The notes: a model not told the origin generated them from the letters alone. Positions 11,959-23,428 are shown, counted from the first letter of the stretch. The stretch is 64,000 nucleotides of DNA from Linnemannia elongata (GCA_036320915.1 JAXBDG010000007.1:496001-560000); one strand, 5' to 3'. A program made the numbers and translations.

Positions 11959-12207
11959 TTACTTGCGGACGTTGGGGGTCCAGTAGACGACCTCATCCTT
12001 CAAGAGGTGGGAGATTCCGGCGACGACGGCAGTAGATCCGAGGACGGTGTAGGCCACAGCCTTGAAACGACCGTTAGAGGAGGCAGCAGAGGTGTTGTGG
12101 GAAGGCATGGCAGAGGACTCGAGGGAGATAGCGGCGTTGGTCTTGGTCGAGTTGGAGATTGCGCGGGTGGCGGTGGGGGCGACCTTGGAGATGGTGTTGC
12201 GGATCAT
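11959..12207 (-). CDS. Small mitochondrial-type single-TM protein (82 aa)
   Basis: Intronless 82-aa frame, ATG at 12207, TAA at 11959-11961. The first 28 residues contain Arg, Lys, Ser and Thr but no acidic residue (starts MIRNTISKVAPTATRAI), as in a mitochondrial presequence. Around residues 48-70 is one hydrophobic segment (AVAYTVLGSTAVVAGISHLL), then a short tail DEVVYWTPNVRK. Size and topology are like small supernumerary subunits of respiratory complexes or the ATP synthase, but I cannot assign it. Coding status is supported by GC-rich, codon-biased sequence contrasting with AT-rich flanks. A 15-base G run (C on the sense strand) lies in the presumed 5' UTR. Confidence 0.75.
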   Translation of the reverse strand: MIRNTISKVAPTATRAISNSTKTNAAISLESSAMPSHNTSAASSNGRFKAVAYTVLGSTAVVAGISHLLKDEVVYWTPNVRK

Positions 12208-13793
12208 TTTGATTTGTTGTGTTTTTGGAGTGGAGGTGGGGTTTTGTGGAGTGTGCAGAGGAGGGGGGGGGGGGGGGATGGAACCGTGTTTTCGTGTGGA
12301 GATGAAAGTGAAGAGAAAAGAAGGAAGGTATGTTATGAAAAAGTTGGGATTAAAAGAGTAAAAACAAAATAATGCAAAAGAAAGAGTTAGTGACTATCAA
12401 GGAGAATCGTCTCGGTTTTTTTTCTTTGTTTGTTTTTGTGCTTTGTGATCTGTCATGGAGTGCGGGGAGTGAGGCGAGGGGTTCTTGGACGAGTGATGAC
12501 TACAGCTTCGCAGACCGAGAGGCAGAGTCGGTCGGCGATTATTCAAACCGACCGACAATGGCACTAAGCACTACTACGTACAAGTCGACATTCTCATAAG
12601 ATAAGAAGCGACCTGCTCGACCGTTTGGTCGTTCGTCATTTGTGACCCCAATTATGGAAAGTTATCGGCTAGTCTTCCACGCTCGTTCCTCTCCAAAGTG
12701 GAAAGGGGAAGGGGAAAACAAAAAAGCAATATCAACAATAAGGGGGGCAAGAGCGGCTCTTTGCTTGCTTTCTGGTCGGGGAAACAAAGTAGATAAGAAG
12801 AAAAGAGAAAAAGAGATGTGATAGCCATTCAGTCCTATGGTGCATACAATTTCACATTCAGAGAAACCGACAGTCGAAAAGTTAGCAGCTGCTGCCACAT
12901 GTAGGCGGTAGTGATATTTTTCTTCCACGTTTTCTGCGCAGACGAAAAGAAGGGAATAACATATTATTTTTTCTTTCAGGTGCTAGCTATTACTTGTTCA
13001 CGGTAACCATCCCTCGATGCCCCCTTTCATCCCCACCGATCTTCACACCGATAGTGTCTTTGCAAATGGGTGGAAGACCAACCTTGGACACTCTTCTTTT
13101 TTTCTTGCACTCGTTGTATACTCTGACCAAAACAACAACAACAACACTTTTTTGTCTACGAACGAGTTTTTCTTTTCCTTCATTTACAAAAGAGCGAAGC
13201 TGAATTATTTTTAACCCAGATCTCATTGGCTGGGATCGAGGGTCGATCACAGATTATTCAAAGACCGCCTTATCTTTTCTCTCTGCCCTCTTGTACGACC
13301 CTCGACCACGAAGTAGGGCTTATCGGCCTCACCTGCTCTGTCTGCTGGACTATTGCTCCAGGGACAACAGAAAAGGAGGGGAAGACGGGGTTTTTTATTC
13401 CTTCCACGTTGTTCTGTCAATGGAGCGACAGGGGGAGTGAACAAAAAGGTGGGGAACTGGGAACTAGGAAGTGGAAGGGAAGAGTAGAGTTCTGGTCGAC
13501 AGTTGTTCACACTGTTTCCTCGGTCGTCGAGTTCTTTTTTTAGACAAACAAAGACTTGTTGACCTGATGAATCAAAAACGTGGGTCTGACTTGCGTCGAG
13601 GAAGATAAACAAACCGCGCCGTGGCCACACCTTCCTCCTTCCCACTTCCCTCCACTACCCCCACCCTCCATGTTTTCTCCAGGTACGGGTGTCGTATATC
13701 CAGCACAGCAAAAGAACCAAACCCTCATTTCTTAGTTGTACATTTTTTTTTTTGATAGATTTTATTTTGCTACCTCACTCATTTCCTTTTCTC
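12208..13793. other. Intergenic: 5' region of the small mitochondrial gene and spacer
   Basis: Contains a 15-G run (12263-12277), an inverted repeat at 12527-12556 and mixed AT-rich DNA. Frames up to 132 codons on both strands show no recognisable domain. Between the two genes' outer ends no additional gene is supported. Confidence 0.55.
12527..12556. repeat. Inverted repeat GTCGGTCGG / CCGACCGAC
   Basis: Perfect 9-bp arms (12527-12535 and 12548-12556) separated by 12 bp, about 320 bp upstream of the ATG of the 82-aa gene. Each arm is itself a partial GTCG repeat. It could be a palindromic transcription-factor site; function is unknown. Confidence 0.6.
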
Positions 13794-16622
13794 TTAGGGA
13801 GCGATGCAATCGGGTATCTTGATCTTGAGCTTGCCATCTTTATCAAAGATGCCCCAAAAGGGTTCCACGGGCACCTCTGGGTTCACCTTCCATGGCTCAT
13901 CCTTGAACTCGAACCAGTAGTCTACATCGATGGAATGAAAAAAGGAGTTTCCAGGTGAGAACCGATAAACAGTTTCTCTGACCAAACAAAAAGAAAGAAA
14001 GAAAAAAGAGAGAAAAAGAGAAGGGACACTTACAAGGAATACCAGCAGCATTAGCCTGACAGACAAAATTATCTACAACAGTCTGCATATTCGCCAGCCC
14101 AGGAACCGATCCATTCAAATAAACAGCGCTCGCCGGCGCACTTGGCCAACCAACCTCAGAAATCACACCTTCCAATGCCATAGGAGTCGGATTGGTAGTG
14201 ATCTTGCTCTCGTACTCTTTCATTGTCCAGTTGGCGGCGTCTGCGGCAGGGGTGCCTGAGAAATAAGGGTGGATGTTTCCTTGGAGCATATCTGATACGG
14301 AGGCGAGTTCTGAAGACATTTCGTTACCAACGTCAGATGAGAATACGGGGATGGATTTTCCGTAACGCGTCTTGATCTCTTCCTTCACCGCCTAATTGAA
14401 GGTGCAGAAAGAACAAAAACAAGGGAGGGGAGTGAGTGAAATGAATGTTCATTCCGCGCGAAAAAAAGGGATGAACAAAAGTTCAAGTGCTACCTTCATG
14501 AGGGAGCCAAGCTCGGTAAGGGTGCGATCCTTCCTGAACAAAACCTCATTCCCGACACTAATTCCATTAACCATTTCCGTCCCATATGTATCCAACACCT
14601 GGAAAAGCGTATCATGCTGCCTCTGATAAGTCGTCTGATTCTTGTCGACCCATATCGTCAACACAACTTGCATAGTCTTATTCAGTCCCAACGCATTGAT
14701 CGCCTGGAAGGTCAAGTCGGCCTGGTTACAGTCCATGCCATAGAGTCGGACACGGTTAGTGATTTGGGAGATGAGCATCATGTCGTTGATGACGGGCTGG
14801 AGCGTGGCGCCGCACCAAGGCATCAAAGCCTTTGCGGGGTTGTAGTCGACTCCGTAGAAGGCCTTGCGGAGATTGGGGTCTGGAGTGAATTGGGTGATGG
14901 GTGGAGTTGGTGGCTTCAATGGGTTTGTGGGCTTGTCGGGATTTCTGTAGGTGTGTGTGGGGGGGGGGGGGGGGGGGGGTGAAAGATGAAAAAAAGAGAG
15001 AAAACCATAGAGCATTGTGCGGGGTGTCGGCGGTGAGAATGCATTAGTGAAGAAGAACGAATAGGAGTGGGTATAGCGATCAGATAATAAAAGATGAAAA
15101 GCAATCCACACCGGAGAATAAACCATCATGAAAGCTGAGAAAGGACATTCTGCAAAGTAGGTAAAAAAAAAACTTACGGAGGTGGAGCGAGGCCGTCAAC
15201 CTTGTCCTTGCGAGCCCTGAATCCAAGGGCGATACCAACAGCAGCACCGATGAACAAGAGGAGACCGATCACACAGCAGAGACTCTTGTACTTCCTGGTC
15301 GCGCTGCTCTTGTTCCTGAGCCAGGCACTCTTCTCGGTCCTCATCGGCACGTCCAAGTAGTCCTCATCTTCGTGAAGCGATCCGCTCTCGTAGGGAGCCC
15401 TCCTTGCACCGCCAGCACCAGCAGAAGCTTGATCGGCAAGGCCCGAATTACCTTTTCCAAGAACCGAGGAGCTGAACTGCTTCCTGGGGTTAGCGACCAG
15501 CTCGATGTCACTGTCAGCGACCGTCGAAGAAGCCATAGAATTGCGTCGTGACGACCGGGTCGACGATCCACCGCCCGCAAATACAGGTCGAGGCGTGCGC
15601 AAGTAATGTCCTGTAGCGTCCAGATCTCCACTGTCCATTCGCCTGCTCTTCTCATCCTCATCGCCATCCTTATTCAACATATCGTACAATTCCTCACGAC
15701 TCATAATGGCCTCAGAACTCTGCAAAACCTGGTGGTGCGTGATAACGGGCGCAAAACTCGATGCCCTGGATACCGATCCTGACCGAACACTGTTTATAGG
15801 GAACGCGCCTTGACGCAGCAAAGGGGATGGTTCCCTAAGACTGTTGTTGCTGGCACTCGCGCGCAGACGAGCATCGACCGCCGCCAAAACATTGGGCGAC
15901 ATGACTGGTGAGCAGTCAGGGAACGAGCAGACTGAATCAGGTCGCAGAGCAGCGGGTGCTGAATAAGGGGTATATGGGCGACCTTTGTTGTCTGTATTGT
16001 TATTGTTGTTGCCATCAGGGTCGTTCTGCTGTTGGCTTTGTTGTGGAGGAGGGGCGATCCTGGGATTGGAGTTGTTGGGATGTAAAAGAATGGGCGCTGA
16101 CCGGGGTTCGGGGATATGATGACTGTGGGGTCGATTGCCCGTATTTAACGGATGGCTACGTCCTGCTGGGTGTCTGTCATTATTATTATGGCTTCTGCTG
16201 CCGGGCTCCGGATATGAATTATTCCTTGGGAGAGCGTGTGGGAGGGTCGGCAATGGGGCGCTGACAATCTTGTTGGCGTCACTTCCTCCAGAGGGGCGAC
16301 CAGCGAACAAGAGTCCCTTGTCAAAGACAACCTTATCTGCGCCTGGGGTGATGGGTGGGGGCTGGTAGTTTTCATTGTCGTCTGATGACGATGATGATAC
16401 TGGCGGTGGTGCAGGGTGTGTGGCGAGCGTTGGAGGTGGAAGCAATTGATGCTGTTGGTCGGTATTATTATTGGTTGTTGTATTAGAGCTGGTGTTGGTT
16501 GAAGAAGAGAGGGAGGTGGATGAAGAAGAGGAAGATACAAGAGGAGAGTCGTCGATACTGGCTGAGTGAACCGTTGGCTCTACAGTTGGAGCCGTTGGAG
16601 GTGTGATCATCTGTGGACCCAT
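13794..16622 (-). CDS. Type II membrane GH17 beta-1,3-glucanase (BtgC-like architecture)
   Basis: Exons (minus) 16622-15178, 14944-14494, 14391-14034 and 13921-13794; 793 aa. All introns are GT-AG (233, 102 and 112 nt) and every join is in frame. Residues 1-450 are a disordered Ser/Asn/Pro-rich cytosolic tail. A single TM (about 457-478, CCVIGLLLFIGAAVGIALGF) precedes the GH17 domain (about 503-793). The acid/base Glu is in SVGNEVL (about residue 615) and the nucleophile Glu in SEVGWPS (about 711), both standard for GH17 glucan endo-1,3-beta-glucosidases/transglucosylases. The tail-TM-GH17 order matches Aspergillus BtgC-type enzymes that remodel wall glucan outside the plasma membrane. ATG at 16622 is the first ATG in the frame. 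A good acceptor (TTTTTCAG) near 16752 suggests an upstream 5' UTR intron. A 21-base C run (sense) lies in intron 1. Confidence 0.92.
14959..14979. repeat. Poly-G/C tract (21 bp) in GH17 intron 1
   Basis: Run of 21 G on the plus strand, which is C on the sense strand of the GH17 gene, about 14 nt from the 3' splice site at 14945. It may serve as part of the polypyrimidine tract. Confidence 0.85.
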
Positions 16623-19478
16623 TGGGCTGAATGAAGTGAGGGGAGAAGATCGTTTGATGTGCGCTTGTGTTGAAAATGTGGATGTGTGGTATGGAGGGAG
16701 TATGCTGTGTGACGAAGGCGTGAAGGATATGAGATGATGATCTGCCAAAACTGAAAAATAAAAATAAAAATGAAAAATGCGAAGTGAGGATGAAGTGAAG
16801 GGAGGGCGAGGGAGGAACGGAGGAACGGAGGAATGCAGTCAAACGGGCGAAGAGAGGAAGAAAACAAAAGGAAGAGAAAGAAAGGTTGGGGAGCAGACAA
16901 GGAAAAGAGGCAAATAGAAGGAAAGGTGAAGAGAGAGAAGAAAGGTGCCAATATTGGGTGGGATGGGATCGACCTCTCTCTGCTGAAGGCAGAAAGGAAG
17001 GCGGTTTCTTTTCGATGGGAAGAAGGAATAGAAAATGAATCAACTTTCACCTGCAGCTCAAATTGGCCCCCTTCCACTACACTGCAACAACAACAACATT
17101 CATAACCCAGGGAACGCCCATTCCCACTCTCAAGTCAAGGAAGAAAAACAAGGTTCGCCATCCTCTTTCTTTACCTTTTGTTCGAACGAGATGCCTTAGC
17201 TGGCAATGAATGTGGCGGAAAGAATAAAAATTATTAATATCGCGCCTGCGTGGCTGCAAGCAAAGTAAACGAGGGTAAAGTAAGTGAATAGGGGTGGGAG
17301 GGAGAGAGGAGTCCATTGCTCCCCTTTCTTCATCGGTTTTCAGTTCTTCTCCTTCGTTGTTGCATGACCCTGAACTCAGACATCATTAACCAGACTTGTC
17401 ACACAAATGTTGACATAAAAAGGCAAGCGAGAGACCAGATGGGTAGTAGAAAAGGAGCTAAAAAATTCAAACCCATTCACTCACCTTACCCAGCTCCCCG
17501 ATCTTTCTTTTTTCTTTCGCCTTGCTTCCCTCTTGGATGTTAATCCTTGGGTTTGAGGCGACATTTTGACCAACATTCCATCAAAGATCGATTTTTGTTC
17601 CTCCTGGACTCGCCGCCTCCTTTTTGCTTGGTTCACTCGCCAATTTACCGAGATACCTGCTATTCCTGCTCTCTTTCTCTTTCTTCATATAGAAAATTGA
17701 GGCGTTCTATTCAAGAGCCTGTAACGATATGACCGATTATGGAGGGAAGCGGAAATGTTCATGCTCCTCCCTATATCTAATCACCATCTTGCTTCTCTCA
17801 CATACCTTTTCTATAGAAGTCGACGGTTGCCAAGATTTCTTTTTCATGGTAAGAAGAATTTACCTGACGAACCTTGACCAACATGAAAAAACAAATGGAT
17901 GTCGACTACAGCCTTACTCGCCTCGGCACATGCAATTAAACGTTGTTCCTTTCAAAAGAGGGTGAGGGACGCAATGGCGTATGTGTATGGCGGTTGTTGT
18001 ACCACTGCGTTTGTACGCGCTGAGGCCTGTTGCACCAATAAGCATTTTCTCTCCCACTTCCCCAGTCTAATCTGATCGCTGCTCTCATAAGCAATTGTGG
18101 ATTGTGAGCACAGAAGGAGATGGAAAATAGGATTTTGTCAACTGTAGACAAAGAGAGAAACAAGAAGGAATCCTTGGAAAACAAAGGCACCCACATTTAT
18201 GAACCTTCTTTCTGGGAATGAAGCAATTAACCGGGCGCTGCTTTCCCGTAATTGAACGGAGAGAGTGGGCGCCTAGCTGCGGGTGTAGCGAGCATGCCAG
18301 GAGGATGTCATTCCCTGGTTGTCTGCACTATACCTCAGGGGGTTTGATACAATTTTCTCGCTTTGGTTAATACCGTTGGCTTGTTGGCATAGTCGGGTGA
18401 GCCAACGTGTGTTTTTAGATGCTAATAATACTGAAGCGGGATGGACGTTGGAAAGTCCTGCATCCTTGAGGATCATATCTCGCGCCCTCTCCCTCCTTTT
18501 TTTCACACAATGGGCTTTGTACTTGTACAACAGAAGAAAACAGGCGCCCTGTCGTGAACCCCAACTGTCAATGCCCCTTTTTTTCTTCTTGCGTTTGATC
18601 TCCTTTGTGCGACAGATGTGTATCTTAGCTGTTGTCTTGGTCACACCTGCTTCCAGTCCCCGTCCCATTGAGGATTTCGTGAGAGAAAGATCGACGTCTT
18701 CTATGGTTCCTTCATTTTTAAACGTCTCAGATCTCACATTGCCTCCTGCAGAGACAAGTGACATTTCCTTACGAGGTGGTGCGATTCTTATTTTGGCGGG
18801 GAAAAAAGAAAGGATAAAAAGAAGGGTACAAGCAGGGAGTGGGCGAAATGAACCCAGGGGCCTGGTTTATAGATGTGGGTATGGCGCAAATGTATGTCTC
18901 GCGCTCAGTGGCTCCTTTCATCCTGCAACTAAAATGCATTTGGCGCGGATCAAAGAAAGAAAGGGTACATAGACAGGGATGAGAGAACAAGAAATAAGGT
19001 GGAGAGAGAGGGAGTGATGGTAGTCAACTTGCAAGGCTGTACATAGTTACGCGCCCCATTTTTTCTTTGATCCTAGAGTCGTCCTATCTTTTGTCAGCCC
19101 GCTTCATGCAAGAGACAGGGAGACAATATATTGTAACCCTTGTCTTTTTTCTTCTTCCTTAATTTACAGCTTTTGCTTGTCCTTGTCCTTGAACAATGAA
19201 AATGCGATTAGAAAAGGGAATCCGAGCAGACGAACGGGTGATGCCCGGTTACACAATGCTTGTTATTTGCCTTTGTTCCTTTTGAACACGAGAATGAAAA
19301 CAAAGTGGTAATCACTTAAATTAGTGGCAAACATATTGCGACTGGATGCCTTCATTGATAAACAGGATATGCTCTCGCGCACTCATCTTCCTCCAGTTCT
19401 TCTCTTTCTATCTTTCTTTTTTTCTCCTTCCTTTCGCTTACCGCCTCACCAAAAACATCACACACCAGCAACAACAGC
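16623..19478. other. Divergent intergenic region between GH17 and the zinc-finger array
   Basis: About 2.9 kb between oppositely transcribed genes. It should hold the 5' UTR and promoter of the GH17 gene (about 16623-17300) and the promoter of the first array gene. Overlapping frames on both strands at 18273-18972 (163 and 217 codons) have no recognisable domain and the plus-strand one has no proper ATG start. No gene is called. Confidence 0.5.
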
Positions 19479-21684
19479 ATGGACTCTACATCCTATTCGA
19501 CATACACATCCAGTCAAGACGCATCCCCAGTCAGAGTCAACTTTGCACGTCCCTTATGTTTCTGTGGCTTCACCGCTGTTTCCATCTACCGGGAGCCTCC
19601 CAGCACCACTGACCGTCGTTCGAGATCTGCACAACCACCGCCATCACTACCACCTCTTCTTCCTTCTCCTGCCGTGAAAAAGAGCAACTGGGTCTATGAG
19701 TGTCACTTCTCGCCTAGGCAGAGCGGGATGATGGCGCCAGATCCATGTGAGGACTGTGAGCGGGGACGCAAGCGACGAAATGCTCAGGGCAGTCTTGTAA
19801 GTGCACAAAGCCCTTCTCTTGTCGTTGTTCTTTTTTGCTGTTTAGAGTGGTGATGAATACTGATCCCTCTTTTTGATATCTTTGAACCTGTGTAGCTCGT
19901 GAGGAATACAAAGGAACTCACATGGTTCGCGGAACCAAACTTGAGCGAAGGCTGTGAGCGACACCGTTCAGTCAAGTACGACAATGTGGAGCTGTGGCCT
20001 AGAAAGAAGCCCGCTACAGCAACAACTTCAGTAAAGCACGACCACTACAGAAACCATACAGCGACTACAGGCGCAGCGCACAGAAAGACAGTCGTCGGGG
20101 CGGACATCCAAGTAGATGCGATTCGCCTGAACGCGGCCCCGATGGACGGACACAAGGTCTGTGGATTCCAAATGCACGCACTCGAGTGGCATCACATGCA
20201 GACCCTGGACGTGAATCAGATCCTGAAGGTGGCCAAGGACGCTTCGTGTGATTACTTCCATCTCTCGGTGGTTCGATGGTTGGGCGATTTGGCAAAGACG
20301 ACCACGATCAAGAACTACAACATCGACACCAACTATCACCTGGGGCTCAAGTTGTTTCGCAAAGTGCACTGCTTCTGTGGCAAGGATGCGGCTCTGGCCA
20401 GGGGGCCAGCTGTGGCCTCAAACACTTCTTCCTCCCAACCAACTACTATCAGCAGCAACAGAAGCAACAACGACAACACCGGCAACAAGGAATACTTTAT
20501 AATGTGTGCTGGACGAGTCTACGACAAACATACAGACTATGAGATGGTGCTTCAGCCTGGGACGGACGCGTACTACAACTACAACATTCGGTCGTGGATC
20601 AATAAGAGTGGGGGGTTCAATAATTGTTCTCTTCAGATCAGGTTACAGAAGGCCATCTTCGACTTTAACTTGTTGCCTATCCACTCACGGATCCCTATGA
20701 CTGATTGGCTGTCCCAATGGTTTAAGCCCATATCTCTGACGCCTCCAACTCAGGCTCTTACCGTTTTTCCATCTGAACTCCTTTCGTTTGAGCGTACGAA
20801 CGAGTTGCTGACGACCCAGGGATCCGACAGCCGCTTCTTCTTCCAAGGCGAGTGCGGCTGCTCTACCAGTACCTCTGATTCCGATAATGCCAAAACCGAC
20901 GTTGACATTGAAAGGGCTTGCAACTGTGCAGGATGTTGGGCCTAGTGCACTGATGGGCTTATCGACTGGAGTGCAGGTGAAGGAGCGAGACCAGCTCTAT
21001 TGCGCCACTGGACTCTATGAGCTGGACAAAGAACTGAATGAGGCTTTGGGGCGTCATGCTGCAGCGGTTGAGTCGATCAAGGAGAGGATGTCGATTCTGT
21101 CAAGTCAGAGCGAAGAGCAAGATCGGTATCACAAAGAGATTGACATGACCGGATATCCTTCTGTGGCGATGCTTCTTTGCGACACGTGCAAGAACAACAA
21201 CTCTTGCAACTTTTGTGTTATCCCTCGCGCTCGACCGTCGTCACCATTCTCACCACCACTTTCACCAAACAAGCACAAGCTGGGTCAAGGAACTACCACT
21301 ACAACTGCTAACCAAACAGCCCCCACGACTTTGCGATCAACTTACATCCACTTGCCATCACCAGAAGGATCGGATGATGAACAGATAGATGCTCCAGGAG
21401 CACAAGTGGACGAACTTTTTGACCTGCTGGACCCCTTGACTGGGCTCATCGCCCTGGAAACCAAATTGGACCAAGCAGATCAGGAACTGGAGCATACTAT
21501 GACAAGACACGCCATGGTGTTTGAGAGGACTATGGAGATACGGTCTCGTCTTGTGCTCGATTTTATTCAGTGCCGAGGATGTTGCTTCCGAGAGGCAGGT
21601 TTAGATGTCCTGCCCTGCCACCATCATTTCCTGTGTGCTGAGTGTGTTGAGCGGATCGAATTTTATCTCGTCCTCATGGCATGA
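19479..21684 (+). CDS. Zinc-finger array gene 1 (GRF-like cluster, HALEWHH block, half-RING); apparent frameshift
   Basis: Exon 1 is 19479-19796, intron 19797-19895 (99 nt, GTAAGT..TAG, phase 0), exon 2 from 19896. Exon 1 holds a cysteine cluster: RPLCFCGFTAVSIY (25-38), NWVYECHF (70-77) and PDPCEDCE (87-94). Spacing C-x-C-G ... Y-x-C ... C-x2-C resembles the zf-GRF knuckle. Exon 2 holds VCGFQMHALEWHHMQT (194-209), SVVRWLG, a second Cys module (CFCGKDAALARG ... YFIMC), PIHSR ... WLSQW, CDTCKNNNSCNFC, an acidic helix-like stretch and a C-terminal CRGC ... LPCHHHFLCAEC. Homology to the two neighbours runs in one frame to about 20800 and in the +1 frame from about 20890 to the TGA at 21682-21684. 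I see no good intron between, so this is a frameshift, sequencing error or missed intron. Function unknown; zinc binding is inferred from Cys/His spacing. Confidence 0.75.
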
Positions 21685-21758
21685 GTGGTCAGGAAGGAGT
21701 GGGTTGTGAAAGGAAGGTGTTGTTGGATTGTCAAATAAGTGGGCGATTGAGGAGTAAT

Positions 21759-21782
21759 TCCTTTTTTTTTTTTTTTTTTTTT
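21759..21782. repeat. Poly-T tract downstream of array gene 1
   Basis: Run of about 24 T some 75 bp after the stop codon; another A-run (about 21 A) lies at 21875-21895. Similar T-runs follow array gene 2 (25863-25891). Coordinates accurate to a base or two. Confidence 0.8.
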
Positions 21783-21918
21783 GTTGCTTCATTACATCCC
21801 TTTCTTTCTTTCTCTTGGAGCTAAAGTAATAACAATTCTTTTCACTTTCTCAGTGTTTTCTTTTCCTTGATTGCAAAAAAAAAAAAAAAAAAAAATCGTC
21901 AAACACCAGGAACAAGTA

Positions 21919-22119
21919 CAGTCAGTTTCCAAAATGTATGGGCCTAAGGATTTAAAACATGAACACGATTCATTCAAGAGATGGTAGCCGCGCGGGTACT
22001 AAGGGATTACAGTACCAGCACCTTGGACCTATGCTTTTGAAATAGTTTTTTTGAATGGGTAACATGACCTATTCATTTGTATTCTATTTCTTAGAACCAT
22101 ACATTTTGGGACCTTACTG
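21919..22119. mobile_element. Tc1/mariner-like MITE, 201 bp, with TA flanks
   Basis: The ends form terminal inverted repeats of about 23-26 bp. The left end starts CAGTCAGTTTCC and continues CCAAAATGTATGG; the right end is the reverse complement starting CAGTAAGGTCCC and continuing CCAAAATGTATGG. About 21 of the outer 26 positions match, including a perfect 13-bp block. The element is flanked by TA on both sides (21917-21918 and 22120-22121), the target-site duplication of the Tc1/mariner superfamily, whose ends typically begin CAGT. It is too short for a transposase, so it is a non-autonomous element. Internal imperfect stem: GAATGGGT ... ACCTATTC. It sits between array genes 1 and 2. Confidence 0.75.
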
Positions 22120-22121
22120 TA

Positions 22122-23423
22122 CAATGAGCAAACCCTAGAAGCACTGACAATAGCTTCATTCTTTCTTTGAGGTTAGTGGTTTAAAGTATATATAGAAAAG
22201 CGCGACGGGGCGAAGTGTTAGATTGGAGATCCCCTGCCTTTATTTTTCTCTTAACTTAACAACAACCTGGAGGATGGAAGAAGAAGAAGGAACGAGACGA
22301 AAAAAACAGAAGGGCAGCCAGCTGTGACATTACTGTTGACGTGGATGAGAGGGGAATAAGAAAGGAAGAAAAGAGATAACAAAGGAAAGTAGAAATAACA
22401 TTGCAAAGGGAGGATATGCATGAGTTGAAGTACTCAATATGTGGGTGCGTTTATTAACCTCACTTTGGCGTTGATTTTAGGTGGTCAACCCATGTTCTAA
22501 TTTATTTCGATGCTGTCAATGGATCATGGATCAAAAGGAGAAAGGGCTATGGCTGACGTTGAAGCTGAGGGTGAGGAGGTGAAGATATGTCTGAGGAAGT
22601 GTGTTATGTGTGTATGTATGTTTAAGGTTATAGCCAAGCGCGGCTGGGCGAAGCAAGGGAGAGGGAGGTTGTTGTTTTACACATGAAGAGGGTATGTGGG
22701 TTAAGGGGATGAGAATGGAAAAGAAGAGAGCAATTGAGATTGGTTGCCAAAGGACGTCCTGTCCTGATGAACGTTGGAATAAGAAGGTCGCATTGACATT
22801 TTTTGTGCCAATGGCGGAACATTAAGAGAAACGGTTGGTTGAGCGCGTGATCACATGAAGGACAATGAAGGAGGGTCACCACCATGAGCCCAGAGGTCCC
22901 CTCTTTTATTTCCTCTTTTATTTCCTCTTTTGCTTCTTCGTTTGCTTCCTCTTATTTCAATGGGATGATCACATTCGTTCGTCAAGACGGCCTTTTGTTA
23001 GCTTGGATCCAACCCTTGTTGCGTTCTTTCTTTTCCAGCCAGCATCCGGGCTAGTCCACATTTTTAGCGTCCCTTGGCGCTGTTGTTGACGCTGCATGAG
23101 CGCATTGGTTGGTTCATTTCAATTTCAAACGGAGTTGAGGCAGGAACCCTTGGCAGTCTTGATGGAAGAAGACAAAAGTGATCGCCCATTTTTTCTATCT
23201 TTGTCGGGTTCATGTGATGCATAACTCCTCCAGAGGCTACTCCATTTGACCCTCTTTCCTTTTTACTCTTTCTCTCTTTCTCTCATTAATAATCTCTCTT
23301 TTGTGTCTCTCTTTTCATTGTCACAATCTCTCCCCTTCTTTCTTTTTGTTACCCTCTCAACCCACACTCGTATAATTTTCTTTTTTTCCTTCTTTATTTC
23401 TCTTCTTTCCTTCACCACCCTCC

Positions 23424-23428
<5 letters not shown>
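22122..23428. other. Spacer and promoter region of array gene 2
   Basis: About 1.3 kb with no recognisable frame. The last 250 bp become strongly pyrimidine-rich and end in the CT microsatellite directly upstream of the array gene 2 start codon. Confidence 0.5.

Noticed and set aside
16607..17077. Overlapping minus-strand frames of 156-186 codons upstream of the GH17 ATG
   Set aside because: Pyrimidine-tract translations; a strong acceptor near 16752 suggests the region is a 5' UTR intron instead.
20028..20369. Antisense frames under the zinc-finger array genes
   Set aside because: Mirror the conserved coding strand and have no independent features.
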